64,000 bases of DNA from JAPOXR01 sp963664715 (GTDB taxonomy: Bacteria > Pseudomonadota > Alphaproteobacteria > Rhodobacterales > Rhodobacteraceae). The stretch covers positions 124,001-188,000 of the forward strand of contig CAXXUY010000011.1 of the NCBI GenBank assembly GCA_963664715.2, written 5' to 3'. How positions within the stretch are numbered: the first letter of the stretch is position 1; every line of letters starts with the position of its first letter. The notes under the pieces were generated by a model. That model had not been told where the DNA came from. It was given only the letters and a program-made list of their open reading frames with translations, and did no database searches. The translations under genes and the position numbers were made by a program. Of this stretch, positions 16,460 to 24,627 are shown in pieces.

Positions 16460-17395
16460 TCAGGAACCTCGTCTCATCAATACCCCGAGATGCGCCGCGA
16501 CCGAGTCCGCCAGGGCGTCAAGGTCGTATCCGCCTTCCAGCGTTGACACCACGCGGCCATCGCAATGCGTGTCCGCAACGTCACACAGCACTTCCGTCGC
16601 CCACTCGAAGTCACCGGTTTCGAACATGAGGTTGGCAAGCGGGTCTCGCCTGTGCGCGTCAAATCCGGCCGACACGAAGACACAGTCGGGCTTGTGAGCG
16701 TCCACCCGCGGGAGGATTGTCTCGGTCATCGCCCGCCGGAACTCAACTCCACCATCACCCGGCGCCAGTGGAACGTTCACGATCTGGCCGTGTGCTCCCC
16801 TTTCCGATGGATGTCCGGTTCCGGGGTAGAGCGGCATCTGGTGGGTCGACGCGAAGAGTGCCCTGGGCTCGTTCCAGAGCAGTTCGCTGGTTCCGTTTCC
16901 GTGGTGAACGTCAAAGTCAATGATGGCTACCCTTTCCAGGCCGTATGCCTCCAGTGCATGCATTGCCCCGATCGCCACGTTTCCAAGGAGGCAGAAACCC
17001 ATGGCCCTTGCAGTCTCGGCGTGGTGGCCCGGCGGGCGGATGGCACAGAACGCATTTTGGACCTCGCCTGCAAGCACCATTTCCACTGCCATTACGTTGG
17101 CGCCCGCGGCTCTCAACGCGGCTTTGAATGACCCGGGGGAGAGATGCGTGTCCGGGTCCATGCTGGCATTGCCGGTTTCAGGCAGCCGGGACAGAATCCG
17201 GTCTATATAGGACTGCGGATGCAGCCTCAGAACATATTCCAGTTCGCACAGGGGTGCTTCCAACCGATAGAGATCGTTGAATTCGGACGCCAGCAAACGT
17301 TCATTGATTGCTTCCAACCGCTCAACCCGTTCGGGATGACCAAAAGGGGTAACGTGGCCCAAACAGTCTGGATGGGAAACCAGCGCAGTTGTCAT
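16460..17395 (-). CDS. Histone deacetylase family protein (acetoin-utilisation/acetylpolyamine type)
   Basis: A 311-aa zinc hydrolase of the HDAC superfamily. Metal and catalytic motifs are clear: RPPGHHAE with the tandem His pair, IIDFDVHHGNGT with the zinc-binding Asp and His, VSAGFDAHRRDP with the second metal Asp, and EGGYDLDALADSVAAHL at the end. Length is normal. Bacterial members deacetylate acetylpolyamines, acetyl-lysine or related small amides; the substrate is not determinable here. The ATG at 17393-17395 gives MTTALVSHPDCLGHVTPFGH, the usual family N-terminus. Likely co-transcribed with xseB. Confidence 0.92.
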   Translation of the reverse strand: MTTALVSHPDCLGHVTPFGHPERVERLEAINERLLASEFNDLYRLEAPLCELEYVLRLHPQSYIDRILSRLPETGNASMDPDTHLSPGSFKAALRAAGANVMAVEMVLAGEVQNAFCAIRPPGHHAETARAMGFCLLGNVAIGAMHALEAYGLERVAIIDFDVHHGNGTSELLWNEPRALFASTHQMPLYPGTGHPSERGAHGQIVNVPLAPGDGGVEFRRAMTETILPRVDAHKPDCVFVSAGFDAHRRDPLANLMFETGDFEWATEVLCDVADTHCDGRVVSTLEGGYDLDALADSVAAHLGVLMRRGS

Positions 17396-17567
17396 TTGAA
17401 GCTCCTTCGTGACTGGACGACATCGAGAATATACCGCAATTGGTCGATATTCGAATAGGGATCAAACCTGCTGAGACACTATCTCGTCCCGTTTGCGGGT
17501 GATTGCCCGTGAATTTGGGCTGAAGGCGACGAGAAACGTGTCAGGAATGCCGATCTGGCCGGAAACG

Positions 17568-17592
17568 ACTTGACCAAGCACTTGACCAAGTG
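17568..17592. promoter_or_regulatory. Tandem repeat with palindrome upstream of the toxin-antitoxin genes
   Basis: ACTTGACCAAG occurs twice in tandem at a 12-bp period (17568-17579 and 17580-17591), and the second copy forms the palindrome CACTTG-AC-CAAGTG (17579-17592). It lies 86 bp before the Phd-like antitoxin start. Phd/VapB antitoxins repress their own operons by binding such repeats, so this is a candidate operator. Confidence 0.4.
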
Positions 17593-17677
17593 TCTTTCAG
17601 GACCATTCTCTTCCTCTGAGTCGGAAGATCTCTGCGGTGGCGATTTGGCTCAGAACCAGGCCAGGAGCATTCAAACG

Positions 17678-17923
17678 ATGACACGGCACGTGAAAATTGG
17701 CGAGGCCAAGACGCATCTTTCAGCACTGCTGGTGGAGGTGGAGACAGGGGAGGATCTGGTGATCTGCCGCGGCACAACGCCGGTCGCCCGTGTGACGCGG
17801 GTAGTTGAAAAAGGTGGGGATACCGCTCTTTGTACAACAATACGGCGGGAGCGGACGAAGCAGAAGGCGGTGACGACTTCCGAGATCATGTCCTGGCGCC
17901 ATGAAGGACACACACGCCGATGA
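17678..17923 (+). CDS. Phd/YefM-family antitoxin of a type II system
   Basis: An 81-aa antitoxin. The N-terminal HVKIGEAKTHLSALLVEVET and IRCRG-like ICRGTTPVARV form the Phd/YefM DNA-binding fold; the C-terminal third is basic and would contact the toxin. Start is the ATG at 17678, 10 nt after AGGAG (17663-17667); the longer open frame to 17570 has no family character. The stop overlaps the PIN toxin start by 4 bp (ATGA), the usual antitoxin-first coupled arrangement. It neutralises and autoregulates in this family. Confidence 0.88.
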   Translation: MTRHVKIGEAKTHLSALLVEVETGEDLVICRGTTPVARVTRVVEKGGDTALCTTIRRERTKQKAVTTSEIMSWRHEGHTRR

Positions 17924-18321
17924 CGTTTGTCCCCGACGCTTCGGTCGCGGCTGCCTGGGTGTTGCCGGATGAGGAGGCAGCACTGGCTGATTTGGCGCTG
18001 GACCGGCTTGGTGCTGAAACGGCAAGGGTGCCTGACGTGTTCTGGCACGAGTTGCGCAACCTGTTGTTGTCGGCCGAGCGCCGGGGACGGATCGACGAAG
18101 GTTACGCCGATTCCTCAATGGCGCGGCTTCGGCAGCTTCCCATCCACTGTCCGGGCGAGGCGGACGACTTTGAAGTCATGGTGCTTGCGCGCCAGCACCG
18201 CCTGACGTCCTTCGACGCCAGTTACCTGGCGCTTGCCATACGCTACGGTTGCTCGCTGGCGAGTTTGGACAGGCGCCTGAACGAGGCAGCGGCAGCCGAG
18301 GGCCTGACCCCGTTCATCTGA
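17920..18321 (+). CDS. vapC: PIN-domain toxin, VapC-like
   Basis: A 133-aa PIN-domain ribonuclease. The acidic metal-binding residues are in place: FVPDASVAAAWV (first Asp), FWHELRNLLL (Glu), TSFDASYLALA (Asp) and LASLDRRLN (last Asp). Length is typical of VapC. Translation is coupled to the antitoxin by the ATGA overlap. VapC toxins cleave tRNA or rRNA when the antitoxin is lost. A broken resolvase follows directly, consistent with carriage by a former mobile element. Confidence 0.9.
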   Translation: MTFVPDASVAAAWVLPDEEAALADLALDRLGAETARVPDVFWHELRNLLLSAERRGRIDEGYADSSMARLRQLPIHCPGEADDFEVMVLARQHRLTSFDASYLALAIRYGCSLASLDRRLNEAAAAEGLTPFI

Positions 18322-18333
18322 AGCCGGAATCCG

Positions 18334-18774
18334 GCAGGGGTCTCCACCGCCGACCAGTCATGCGAGCGCCAGGTCGCCGAACTGTCGCGCTGGGACCGCT
18401 CGACACAGGATCTGCTCGACACGTTGCACAGGCTGGCCGGCTGGAAGGTCTCTGTCATCACCATGAGCGGCATGACCTTCGAACTCGACACGCCGCACGG
18501 GCGGATGATGGCCACCATGCTTGCCGGGATCGCCCAGTTCGAGCGCGACCTGATCAGCGAACGCGTGAAGTCGGGACTGGCCGCAGCGAAGGCGCGGGCA
18601 AGAAGCTCGGCCACCAGCCCGGACACCGCCCCAAACCGGACAAGCTCGCTCCCCGTGTTCTGGAAGCTGTCAATGAGGGACAGAGCTACCGCCGGATTGC
18701 CCGCTATCCCGGCATTTCCAGGAACACTGTCGCCGCCATCGTCAGGCGGCACCGGGAAGTGCCTGAGGCCGGGA
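18334..18774 (+). pseudogene. Serine recombinase (resolvase) remnant, deleted and frameshifted
   Basis: The first piece, AGVSTADQSCERQVAEL, is the resolvase N-terminus with the catalytic Ser. It is followed, after an internal deletion, by a central piece (FELDTPHGRMMATMLAG then IAQFERDLISERVKSGLAAA). Near 18600 the frame shifts, and the C-terminal HTH (KPDKLAPRVLEAVNEGQSY then RNTVAAIVRRHRE) continues in the next frame. It begins 12 bp after the vapC stop. Confidence 0.8.
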
Positions 18775-18814
18775 GTTTTCACACGGTCTCGGGCGGTTTA
18801 CGGACTCTGTCCTG

Positions 18815-19525
18815 TCAGTCCGTAATTATCTTGTATCCGGTTCCCCTCACCGTGACGAGATAGCGCGGATGTCTGGGGTCCAGCTCGATCTTCTGTCGCA
18901 ATCGGGACATTCGCACATCAACCGCCCTGTTCTGGCTGAACCGGTCCTCCAGTTCAGTGTGTCCGATCAACTCGCTGCGATCGACTGACTGGTTCGGAGT
19001 TTCCGAAAGCCGCTTCAGGATCAGTGCTTCCATTTCCGTGATCGCAATCTGGGTCTCTCCATACCAGAGTTCACCCCGCCGCATGTCGAACCTGTGATTG
19101 CCAAAGACAATCTCCTTGACCTCTTCGATACCGTCATCCGATGGAGGTGTTCGCCTGAGGAGCGCTTCTATCCGGGCTACAAGTTCCTCCGGTTCGAACG
19201 GTTTTGACAGGTAATCGTCGCTTCCGGCGCCAAATCCGTCCAGGACGTTTTCGAGTCCGCCAAGAGCGGTCAGCATGATAACCGGTACAGCGCTTTTCTT
19301 CCGGACTTGCCGGACAAAGGACTTGCCGTCCATGCCCGGCATGAGGACGTCGACAATAAGGAGGTCGAACTTCAGCAGTTCGAGCAGTCTGCCGGCTGTC
19401 TCCGCATCCCGGGCCGTGCTGCACCAGTATCCTTTCCTTGCAAGGTAGATCTTGAGTTGATTGCGAATACCCTGATCGTCCTCAACGATCAGTATGTGTG
19501 CAGTCGCCGTATTCTGACCCTTCAT
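18815..19525 (-). CDS. petR: OmpR-family response regulator, PetR-like
   Basis: A 236-aa two-domain response regulator. The receiver domain has the acidic pair IVEDDQG, the phosphoacceptor Asp in LLIVDVLMPGMDG, Thr in VIMLTALGG and the Lys in YLSKPFEPEEL; the C-terminal winged helix ends RYLVTVRGTGYKI. It lies 5 bp after a MarR-family gene on the same strand; this MarR plus OmpR pairing matches petP-petR of Rhodobacter capsulatus and its relatives (family knowledge). No histidine kinase gene is adjacent, so the phosphodonor is unknown. Confidence 0.85.
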   Translation of the reverse strand: MKGQNTATAHILIVEDDQGIRNQLKIYLARKGYWCSTARDAETAGRLLELLKFDLLIVDVLMPGMDGKSFVRQVRKKSAVPVIMLTALGGLENVLDGFGAGSDDYLSKPFEPEELVARIEALLRRTPPSDDGIEEVKEIVFGNHRFDMRRGELWYGETQIAITEMEALILKRLSETPNQSVDRSELIGHTELEDRFSQNRAVDVRMSRLRQKIELDPRHPRYLVTVRGTGYKIITD

Positions 19526-19530
19526 TCGGC

Positions 19531-20028
19531 CTACCTGAACTTGCCTCCAAGCCGGTAATGCGGATCCATCAACTGTTCGAGCACCTTGCAGAATCCCGCA
19601 ACAGCCTCCGGACCGGCTGCCCGGTATGCCGCCCTCATCCGGCTGCGCTGGGTTTCCGAAAGCTGTTGCTCCAGTTGCCGGCCAGTCTCCGTAAGGAACA
19701 ACTTCCTCGTACGCCGGTCCTCATCGCCGACACGGATTTCGACCAGCCCATCCTCGATCAGTCGCCTCAACACCCGGTTCAGCGACTGCTTTGTCACCCC
19801 GAGTATCTCGATGAGTTCACTGACGATCATTCCCGGCGTGCGATTGATAAAGTGGATGGCGCGGTGGTGTGCCCGGCCATAATCGAATTCACCGAGGATC
19901 CGGTCAGGATCGGCTGTAAAACCGCGGTATGCAAAATACATCGCCTCGATGCCGTTTCGCAGCTCATCATCTGTCAAAAACAGCAGTGTTTCGCCTCTCG
20001 AACGACCGTGCTTTCCCCTGTCCTGCAT
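19531..20028 (-). CDS. petP: MarR-family transcriptional regulator, PetP-like
   Basis: A 165-aa MarR protein. Visible are MYFAYRGFTADPDRIL, the helix-turn-helix MIVSELIEILGVTKQSLNRV and the wing VGDEDRRTRKLFLTETG. AYRGFTADPDRI and GRAHHRAIHFINR are characteristic of PetP-type proteins found beside an OmpR-family regulator in alphaproteobacteria. It precedes petR by 5 bp and diverges from ilvE. A clear inverted repeat 46 bp upstream (20074-20090) is its probable operator. In Rhodobacter the petPR pair sits upstream of the cytochrome bc1 genes; here the neighbour is an aminotransferase, so the target may differ. Confidence 0.85.
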   Translation of the reverse strand: MQDRGKHGRSRGETLLFLTDDELRNGIEAMYFAYRGFTADPDRILGEFDYGRAHHRAIHFINRTPGMIVSELIEILGVTKQSLNRVLRRLIEDGLVEIRVGDEDRRTRKLFLTETGRQLEQQLSETQRSRMRAAYRAAGPEAVAGFCKVLEQLMDPHYRLGGKFR

Positions 20029-20073
20029 ACCTGCCCCCGTTGCCGGTCATGAATCTAGCAAACGGAAAAATTA

Positions 20074-20090
20074 TGTCAACCTTGTTGACA
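20074..20090. promoter_or_regulatory. Inverted repeat between petP and ilvE carrying divergent -35 boxes
   Basis: TGTCAA-CCTTG-TTGACA is a perfect 6-bp inverted repeat with a 5-bp spacer, and the match continues imperfectly on both sides (ATTA/TTAT). Each arm is a consensus -35 hexamer for one direction: minus-strand TTGACA with TAGATT 16 bp on, toward petP, and plus-strand TTGACA with TATTCG 17 bp on, toward ilvE. A regulator bound here, presumably the MarR protein, would block both promoters. Confidence 0.55.
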
Positions 20091-20187
20091 TTATCTGCCC
20101 CTCCGACTATTCGGACCCCTGCCCAGCACTGATGCGTTACGGAAGGCGCAATGCGAGTGCAGCCCAGTTGAAATGGAGAAGTTGGAA

Positions 20188-21060
20188 ATGCCAGGCCCCT
20201 ATGACGATCGTGACGGCCTGATCTGGCTGGATGGAGAACTCGTTTCCTGGAGAAGCGCCAACGTGCATATTCTCACCCATGCACTGCACTATGGATCCTC
20301 GGTGTTCGAAGGCGAGCGCGCCTACGGGGGGAAGATATTCGAGAACAGAAAGCACACCGAACGACTCCTGGAGTCGGCGCGGCTGCTGCAGATTCCCGTC
20401 AATTACAGCGCCGAGGAGATCGAACAGGCGAAGGCCGACGTCATGAAGGCAAACGGGCTGACGGATGCCTATGTCAGGCCGGTTGTCTGGAGATCATCCG
20501 GCGAGGATATGGGCGTAGCGGCAAGACGCAATCCGAGCAGGTTGGCGATCGCAACATGGGAATGGGGCGCCTATTACGGTGACGAAGCCAAGTTCAGCGG
20601 GGCCAAGCTGGACATTTCCGACTGGAAGCGTCCGAGCCCGGAGACCATTCCATGCCATGCCAAGGCATCCGGCCTCTACATGATTTGCACGATTTCGAAA
20701 CACAATGCAGAATCCAAGGGATGCTCGGATTCAATGATGATGGACTATCGCGGTTACGTCGCCGAGGCGACAGGCGCCAACGTGTTCTTCGTCAAGGACG
20801 GGGAAGTCCACACGCCCCTGCCCGACTGTTTCCTGAACGGCATCACCAGGCAAACCGTCATGCAGTTGCTTCGGGACCGCCACGTCAAGATTCACGAACG
20901 ACATATCCTGCCCTCTGAGATGGAGGAATTCGAACAGTGCTGGCTGACCGGAACTGCAGCGGAAGTCACACCGGTCGGGCAGATCGCCGACTACAGATTC
21001 GAAGTCGGCGAACTGACCAGGACGATCGCCAGGGATTACGAGACGCTGGTTCGGGCCTGA
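20188..21060 (+). CDS. ilvE: Branched-chain amino acid aminotransferase
   Basis: A 290-aa fold-type IV PLP aminotransferase of IlvE type, for the last step of Leu, Ile and Val synthesis and the first step of their breakdown. Features are DGLIWLDGELVSWRSA, THALHYGSSVFEGERAY, the PLP lysine in CHAKASGLYM, EATGANVFFV and LTGTAAEVTPV near the end. I prefer the ATG at 20188 because GGAG (20175-20178) lies 9 nt before it; an ATG at 20173 in the same frame would include that box. It diverges from petP across the inverted repeat at 20074-20090. Confidence 0.92.
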   Translation: MPGPYDDRDGLIWLDGELVSWRSANVHILTHALHYGSSVFEGERAYGGKIFENRKHTERLLESARLLQIPVNYSAEEIEQAKADVMKANGLTDAYVRPVVWRSSGEDMGVAARRNPSRLAIATWEWGAYYGDEAKFSGAKLDISDWKRPSPETIPCHAKASGLYMICTISKHNAESKGCSDSMMMDYRGYVAEATGANVFFVKDGEVHTPLPDCFLNGITRQTVMQLLRDRHVKIHERHILPSEMEEFEQCWLTGTAAEVTPVGQIADYRFEVGELTRTIARDYETLVRA

Positions 21061-21099
21061 ACCCGTTCCACTGGTCCGTCGGCGCGATCAATTCCCTGC

Positions 21100-22071
21100 T
21101 TACAGCTTCGGAATCCGGCCATCGAGGATTTCAGTGAACCACCCTGTATCGATATTGCCGCCGGAGAGGATCAATCCAACCTCCCTGCCGGCCATCCGGC
21201 CGGATTCCTTCAACAGTGCCGCAAGGGGTGCAGCACCCGCTCCTTCGGCGACATTGTGGGTGGCCCGGAAATAGATGCGGATCGCCTCGGCCACCTCGTC
21301 TTCGCTGACGGCCACGATGCGTTCGGCGCCACGGCTGTAGATTTCCAGCGCCTCGAGCACAGGAACCCTGACGGCCATTCCGTCCGCAATGGTCTTCGCC
21401 GAGTTGGTTTCGATGCATTTCCCGGCTTCGTATGACAGCTTTGCAGCACTTGCGTTTTCGGAAACGACTCCAACGATCCGGGTCCGAAGCCCCAGCGCAT
21501 CGCGTGTCTCGATCAGCCCGCAGATCCCCGATCCGCAACCGATCGGAACGTATACAGTGTCGAGATCCGGATACGCCGTGAACAGCTCGAACGCATATGT
21601 TGCAACCCCCTTGACCAGTTCCGGATGAAAGGGAGGGACGAAACACAGGTTTTCGTCAGATGAAATCCTGTGTGCCTCGATTCGGGCTTCGTCGAAGTCT
21701 TCGCCGTAAACAGTCAATTCTGCGCCGTGACCTCGCATCGCTTCGTTCTTTTCGGTGGAATTGCCGTGAGGCACCAGGATTTTCGCGATCAAACCCGCTG
21801 CGGTCGTGGCCCGGGCGATGCTCTGGCCGTGATTGCCCCTGGTTGCGGTCACGATCCCGCGAAAGTCAGGCTTCTCACGCCGCATCCAGTCAACGAAGGT
21901 GATGCCACCCCTGATCTTGAAAGCCCCGATCGGCGTGTGATTCTCATGTTTGACGACCACCCGGGCACCGCTCGCTTTGTCAAGCAATGGCCACCGGATC
22001 TGGGGAGTGGGCTGCAATTGGGCAGCGACAATTCCGGCTGCCCGTTCGATTTCACCCAGCATGAGAATCAT
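21100..22071 (-). CDS. Threonine/serine dehydratase-like PLP enzyme
   Basis: A 323-aa fold-type II PLP enzyme. It shows TPQIRWPLLD, the PLP lysine in PIGAFKIRGG, the loop TATRGNHGQSIARA, the phosphate-binding GCGSGICGL and ILSGGNIDTGWF near the end. It matches biodegradative threonine dehydratase/serine racemase-type proteins without a C-terminal ACT domain, so allosteric control by isoleucine is not expected. The start at 22069-22071 follows AGGAG by 3 nt; an ATG three codons downstream is also possible. It diverges from the P450 gene. Confidence 0.88.
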   Translation of the reverse strand: MILMLGEIERAAGIVAAQLQPTPQIRWPLLDKASGARVVVKHENHTPIGAFKIRGGITFVDWMRREKPDFRGIVTATRGNHGQSIARATTAAGLIAKILVPHGNSTEKNEAMRGHGAELTVYGEDFDEARIEAHRISSDENLCFVPPFHPELVKGVATYAFELFTAYPDLDTVYVPIGCGSGICGLIETRDALGLRTRIVGVVSENASAAKLSYEAGKCIETNSAKTIADGMAVRVPVLEALEIYSRGAERIVAVSEDEVAEAIRIYFRATHNVAEGAGAAPLAALLKESGRMAGREVGLILSGGNIDTGWFTEILDGRIPKL

Positions 22072-22219
22072 TCTCTCCTACCTTCAGCGGCCCGCGTAAC
22101 CGTGTCGCAACCGGTCGTTCAGCCAGGACACGGATGCCACCCGGACAGGGAAATAACAATACCTTTTGAACACGTCGGCGAATCAGGCGAAACTGTCCCT
22201 TCATCACTAAGGGCGTGAA

Positions 22220-23413
22220 ATGCTCCGGAGCTTGACACAATCTCCTTCGGATCCGAGTTTTGTCCAAGACCCCTACCCTTTCTACGGGACTGCACGGACT
22301 GCTGGAGACCTGTTCCACTGGTTTGACTATGATCAAATCTCGGCGGCGTCGCACCGAGCCGTGGGCACCTTCCTGCGCGACCGTCGCTGGGGCCGGGAGA
22401 TTCCGAGCGAATTTGTCAAGGAAACGCCAGCGCATCTCGAACCGTTCATGGAGCTAGAACGCCATTCCATGCTTGAACTCGACCCGCCGGACCATACGAG
22501 ATTGCGGGGCCTCGTGAACCGGGCATTCACGAGCCGGCGCGTGAACTCTCTCGAACCGGAGATCAAACGGATTGCCGAACAGCTCGCCACCGGACATGAG
22601 GTCCAGACGATCGAACTCCAGAAGAGCTTCGCTGAACTGCTGCCGGTCATGGTGATTACCAGGCTGTTGGGAGTGCCTGAGAAAATGTGCAGGCAATTTC
22701 TGTCCTGGTCCCATGACATGGTGGCGATGTACCAGGCCAACCGCGATTACGAGGTCGAATTGCGTGCATCGACAGCGGCGAAGGAGTTTACAGACTACAT
22801 CTGCGAACAGATCGATCACAAGAGAGTCGCACCCGCAAACGACCTGATCTCGGACCTGATCGCCGCAGAAGACGAACACGGCCGGCTGACCAGGGACGAA
22901 ATGGTGTCAACCTGCATACTGCTGTTGAATGCCGGGCATGAGGCCACCGCATATACGATCGGCAATGGAATCAAGGCCGTCATGGAATCTGGCGAGAACC
23001 CGGCCGAGATATTCGCACCAGGCCGAAGAGAGGCCACGGTCGAGGAGATTCTCCGGTTCGATCCTCCCCTGCACATCTTCGAGCGCCACGCCAAGGAAGA
23101 TCAGTCACTGTTTGGCCAGGAGTTCCGCAGGGGCGACACCGTGTCCGTGCTGCTTGCCTCGGCGAATCGCGATCCGGGAATATTCGAACGGCCGGATGAA
23201 TTCATTCCCGGAAGAAAGGGCGCAGCACATGTTTCGTTTGGTGCCGGAATACACTTCTGCGTTGGAGCGCCACTGGCCAGACTGGAACTGGCGGTCGGTT
23301 TGGCAACCCTCTTCGAGATCCATCCCCGGATGTCACTTGCCGAGACACCCCGCTATGCCGACCGGTATCACTTTCATGGACTTGAGGAACTTTGGGTGGC
23401 AGTCCGGAACTGA
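22220..23413 (+). CDS. Cytochrome P450
   Basis: A 397-aa soluble bacterial P450. The I-helix oxygen-binding motif is LLNAGHEATAYT, the ExxR motif is EEILRFDPP and the haem ligand is C347 in FGAGIHFCVGAPLARLE. Substrate-recognition start LDPPDHTRLRGLVNRAF is typical of bacterial class I enzymes. Length is usual. No ferredoxin or reductase gene is nearby, so redox partners are encoded elsewhere. The ATG at 22220 has only a weak ribosome-binding site. Substrate unknown. Confidence 0.93.
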   Translation: MLRSLTQSPSDPSFVQDPYPFYGTARTAGDLFHWFDYDQISAASHRAVGTFLRDRRWGREIPSEFVKETPAHLEPFMELERHSMLELDPPDHTRLRGLVNRAFTSRRVNSLEPEIKRIAEQLATGHEVQTIELQKSFAELLPVMVITRLLGVPEKMCRQFLSWSHDMVAMYQANRDYEVELRASTAAKEFTDYICEQIDHKRVAPANDLISDLIAAEDEHGRLTRDEMVSTCILLLNAGHEATAYTIGNGIKAVMESGENPAEIFAPGRREATVEEILRFDPPLHIFERHAKEDQSLFGQEFRRGDTVSVLLASANRDPGIFERPDEFIPGRKGAAHVSFGAGIHFCVGAPLARLELAVGLATLFEIHPRMSLAETPRYADRYHFHGLEELWVAVRN

Positions 23414-23724
23414 CTTGCCTTGATCCTGCTGTAGCAAGTCATTCGAGCGGATTGGAAGACCATGCTTGCGGCACAAGCGAGGACAGGATCGACCGCCCGG
23501 CAAGCTGTGGCGAATGGCATGAAATGTGCCGGGTGGCGAGGGATTGGCGCAATCCAGCCCGGGCCAGTTGACATCAAGTGACAGCAAATCCTCACAATCG
23601 GGAAAAATCTGATCGGCAAGATCCCCCCGCTTGAACGATTCAGTGACCTCCACTATCTTCAGAAGGTGCCAACTCAACTGATCCCTGCAATGCAGGGTGA
23701 ACTGACAGCAAGGAGGAATTAGGA
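23414..23724. other. Intergenic region with no gene recognised
   Basis: No family match on either strand. The right end holds a perfect ribosome-binding site AAGGAGG at 23710-23716 that serves the rsfS gene; see the start question in that entry. Confidence 0.5.
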
Positions 23725-23736
23725 CTGTCGCAAAAG

Positions 23737-24141
23737 GTGCATGCGGCCCATGGTGAGGCCGTTTCGGTCGCCGCAATCGAACTGGCGGCTGATGAATTGG
23801 CAAGTGAATCACTGTTCGAAGTGGTCAAGAACTCCCTTGAAGACGATAAGGCGGAAGACGTGATTTCGATTGACCTGCGCGGAAAGTCGGATCTTGCGGA
23901 CCATATGATTATCGCCTCGGGACGGTCTACGAGGCAGGTGGTTTCAATTTGCGAAAAACTCGTCGAGCGAATCAAACACAAGCTGGGGATAATTTCGAGG
24001 GTCGAGGGCAAGGACCAGGGTGACTGGGTACTAATCGATGCCGGAGATGTCATCGTCCACGTCTTTCGACCCGAAGTCCGGGAGTTTTACCAGCTTGAGA
24101 AGATGTGGATGCCAGCAAACCGGGATGTTGCGGCCGACTGA
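23737..24141 (+). CDS. rsfS: Ribosomal silencing factor RsfS
   Basis: A 134-aa protein matching RsfS (Iojap/YbeB): VVKNSLEDDKAEDVISIDL, GKSDLADHMIIASGRSTRQV, DQGDWVLIDAGDVIVHVF and FYQLEKMW. It binds uL14 on the large ribosomal subunit and blocks subunit joining in starvation. The start is uncertain: the GTG at 23737 lies 20 nt after the strong AAGGAGG (23710-23716), while an in-frame CTG at 23725 sits at the ideal 8 nt. The family core starts around residue 26, so either works. The stop is directly followed by the rlmH ATG. Confidence 0.93.
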   Translation: MHAAHGEAVSVAAIELAADELASESLFEVVKNSLEDDKAEDVISIDLRGKSDLADHMIIASGRSTRQVVSICEKLVERIKHKLGIISRVEGKDQGDWVLIDAGDVIVHVFRPEVREFYQLEKMWMPANRDVAAD

Positions 24142-24609
24142 ATGAAGGTTCGCATCATCGCCGCGGGGAAGGTGCGGACCAGCCCCGAAGGGCAGCTTGC
24201 GAAAGAATACATCGACAGGTTCGACAAGGCTGGCCGTGGAATTGGCCTCGGCCCCGTGTTGGTCGTGGAATACGACGCGGGTCCAAGGGCAGAACTACCG
24301 GGAACGCAGATCGATCGGGTGATATCCGACCCCGCTTCCATCCTTTGTACGCTTGACGAATCCGGGTCCAGGCTGACCAGCCCTGAATTCTCCAGGCTGC
24401 TGGCCCAATGGAGGGATCGAGGCCTGAAGGAGGCAGTCTTTCTCATCGGGGGCGCGGGCGGAATCGGCAAGTCCATCCTTGAACGGGCCGACACAAGCGT
24501 GTCATTCGGCAGCATGGTGTTCCCCCATCTGCTCGCACGCGTGATGCTCGCCGAACAGCTTTACAGGGCGGTGTCAATCCTGCGCGGAACTCCGTATCAC
24601 CGCGAATAG
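24142..24609 (+). CDS. rlmH: 23S rRNA (pseudouridine1915-N3)-methyltransferase RlmH
   Basis: A 155-aa SPOUT-class methyltransferase. The trefoil-knot SAM-binding segment is FLIGGAGGIGKSIL and the C-terminus is MVFPHLLARVMLAEQLYRA then the conserved GTPYHRE ending. Length and both ends agree with RlmH. It methylates pseudouridine 1915 in helix 69 of 23S rRNA. The ATG directly follows the rsfS stop (zero spacing), so the two are co-translated; gpmI follows after 18 bp. Confidence 0.97.
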   Translation: MKVRIIAAGKVRTSPEGQLAKEYIDRFDKAGRGIGLGPVLVVEYDAGPRAELPGTQIDRVISDPASILCTLDESGSRLTSPEFSRLLAQWRDRGLKEAVFLIGGAGGIGKSILERADTSVSFGSMVFPHLLARVMLAEQLYRAVSILRGTPYHRE

Positions 24610-24627
24610 GCAACCGAGGAGAATCGC

